From contig JACYLR010000030.1 in the NCBI GenBank assembly GCA_015272465.1, forward strand, positions 1 to 44,268: a DNA stretch of 44,268 nt. The letters run 5' to 3'. Position 1 is the first letter of the stretch; each line of letters opens with the position of its first letter. The notes under the pieces were generated by a model that saw nothing but the letters and a program-made list of their open reading frames with translations, was not told the DNA's origin and searched no databases. Shown piece after piece: positions 43,613 to 44,268 of the stretch. The position numbers were made by a program, and so were the translations under genes. The stretch comes from Gloeomargaritaceae cyanobacterium C42_A2020_066. Its GTDB lineage: Bacteria > Cyanobacteriota > Cyanobacteriia > Gloeomargaritales > Gloeomargaritaceae.

Positions 43613-44268
43613 CTAAGCGTGCAGCGTGGGCAGCAGGGCTTCCAGGGCAATCGCCCAATGCGTCCAGTGGGTTCCCCCCTGACAAAAGAGGGTGTAGGGC
43701 GGCCGGAGTGGCCCATCGGCCGACAACTCCGAAGTACTGCCGTCGATAAATGTCCCCCCGGCCATCATTAGTTCACTGTCGTAACCGGGCTGTTCCCCAG
43801 GCACTGGGTCTAAGTACGACCCCACCGGCGAATGCTGCTGCAAAACGCGGCACACCTGGATCAGCCGCGCCGGGCTACCCAGTTGGATCGCCTGGATCAC
43901 ATCGTGGCGCGGCCAGCCGGGCATCGGGTTAACGGCATAACCCAGCCGACTGAAAACCTCAGCCACCAACAGCCCTCCCTTGAGCGCTTCCCCCACCATC
44001 TGGGGAGCCAGAAACAGGCCCTGATAGAGGAGGCGATTGTGCTCCAGAGTAGCTCCGCCGTGGGAACCGATCCCTGGGGCAGTTAAGCGACAGGCCGCTG
44101 CCTCCACCCACTCCGGCCGGCCGGCCACATAGCCGCCACAGGGAACAATCGTGCCCCCCGGATTTTTGATCAGGGACCCAGCGATCAGGTCTGCCCCCAC
44201 CGCGGTGGGTTCGGAGGTCGCGACAAACTCGCCATAGCAGTTATCCACCAGACAAACCACATCCGGGT
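43613..44268 (-). CDS. Methionine gamma-lyase-like PLP protein (aluminium resistance family), 3' part
   Basis: The C-terminal 215-plus residues of a PLP-dependent enzyme of the Cys/Met-metabolism relatives annotated as 'aluminium resistance protein' or 'methionine gamma-lyase family'. VCLVDNCYGEF contains the aspartate that contacts the PLP ring, and GSLIKNPGGTIVPCGGYVAG has the Schiff-base lysine. GSHGGATLEHNRLLYQGLF and the C-terminal domain follow. The frame is open to the right edge (PDV before VCLVDN), so the 5' half lies outside. Real activity in cyanobacteria is not established. The gene is convergent with ndhN across 37 bases containing a GGCCGGCC copy. Confidence 0.88.
   Translation of the reverse strand, partial: PDVVCLVDNCYGEFVATSEPTAVGADLIAGSLIKNPGGTIVPCGGYVAGRPEWVEAAACRLTAPGIGSHGGATLEHNRLLYQGLFLAPQMVGEALKGGLLVAEVFSRLGYAVNPMPGWPRHDVIQAIQLGSPARLIQVCRVLQQHSPVGSYLDPVPGEQPGYDSELMMAGGTFIDGSTSELSADGPLRPPYTLFCQGGTHWTHWAIALEALLPTLHA

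Overview
The window is a gene-dense (very roughly 60% G+C) chromosomal segment of a cyanobacterium. The markers are psbK (photosystem II), ndhN (cyanobacterial/chloroplast NDH-1 subunit N), ycf35 and ycf46 (plastid-genome families), an EGY-type site-2 protease, a SphR-SphS-PhoU phosphate cassette, an EbsA-like protein and a PEP-CTERM-like secreted protein. I cannot name the species. The usual cyanobacterial octamer HIP1 (GCGATCGC) was not seen. A different palindrome, GGCCGGCC, recurs at about 75-80 places in coding and non-coding DNA and is the strongest whole-window signal.

Left part (1-13.9 kb). On the minus strand are a zinc-ribbon/PP2C phosphatase/transmembrane/WD40 fusion with surE just downstream, and pgk. 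On the plus strand come a universal stress protein, a short-chain dehydrogenase, an Mrp-type Fe-S carrier ATPase, the phosphate regulator trio sphR-sphS-phoU, and carB. After the sphS stop codon the same frame stays open for 44 more codons with a Pro/Ser-rich sequence.

Middle part (13.9-30.9 kb). An inositol-monophosphatase-family gene and a ribbon-helix-helix/ycf46/ycf35 cluster (behind a textbook sigma70 promoter) lie on the minus strand. hflX, mfd (with an intrinsic terminator whose stem is built from the GGCCGGCC motif) and a small conserved protein lie on the plus strand. Then follow ybaB (minus), psbK (plus, 45 codons, absent from the ORF track), and a long minus-strand run: eno, ebsA-like, prmA, serA, DUF4079, a YacP/Rae1-like NYN nuclease, an NmrA/Ycf39-like protein, yraN and a degenerate metallo-beta-lactamase-fold protein.

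Right part (30.9-44.3 kb). Plus-strand site-2 protease and methyltransferase genes are followed by nrtR-nadE (NAD regulator plus NAD synthetase), a PEP-CTERM-like gene in an isolated setting, tRNA-Gly(UCC), dacB facing an orphan TRAP binding protein, a pair of half-size GDT1/UPF0016 transporter genes, and a small region of decay. That region holds an antitoxin pseudogene with two in-frame stops, the first codons of its toxin, and a cupin gene that has lost its 5' end at the same junction. It is followed by a CPBP-like membrane protein lacking the usual histidines, era, an unknown gene, ndhN and the 3' part of a methionine gamma-lyase-like (aluminium resistance family) gene that runs off the right edge.

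The window is mostly housekeeping. I see no CRISPR array, no rRNA, no complete insertion sequence and no convincing multi-gene defence system. The points worth following up are the GGCCGGCC palindrome, the toxin-antitoxin/cupin deletion scar, the sphS stop codon, the seven-bladed WD40-PP2C fusion, and three divergent gene pairs with almost no intergenic DNA.
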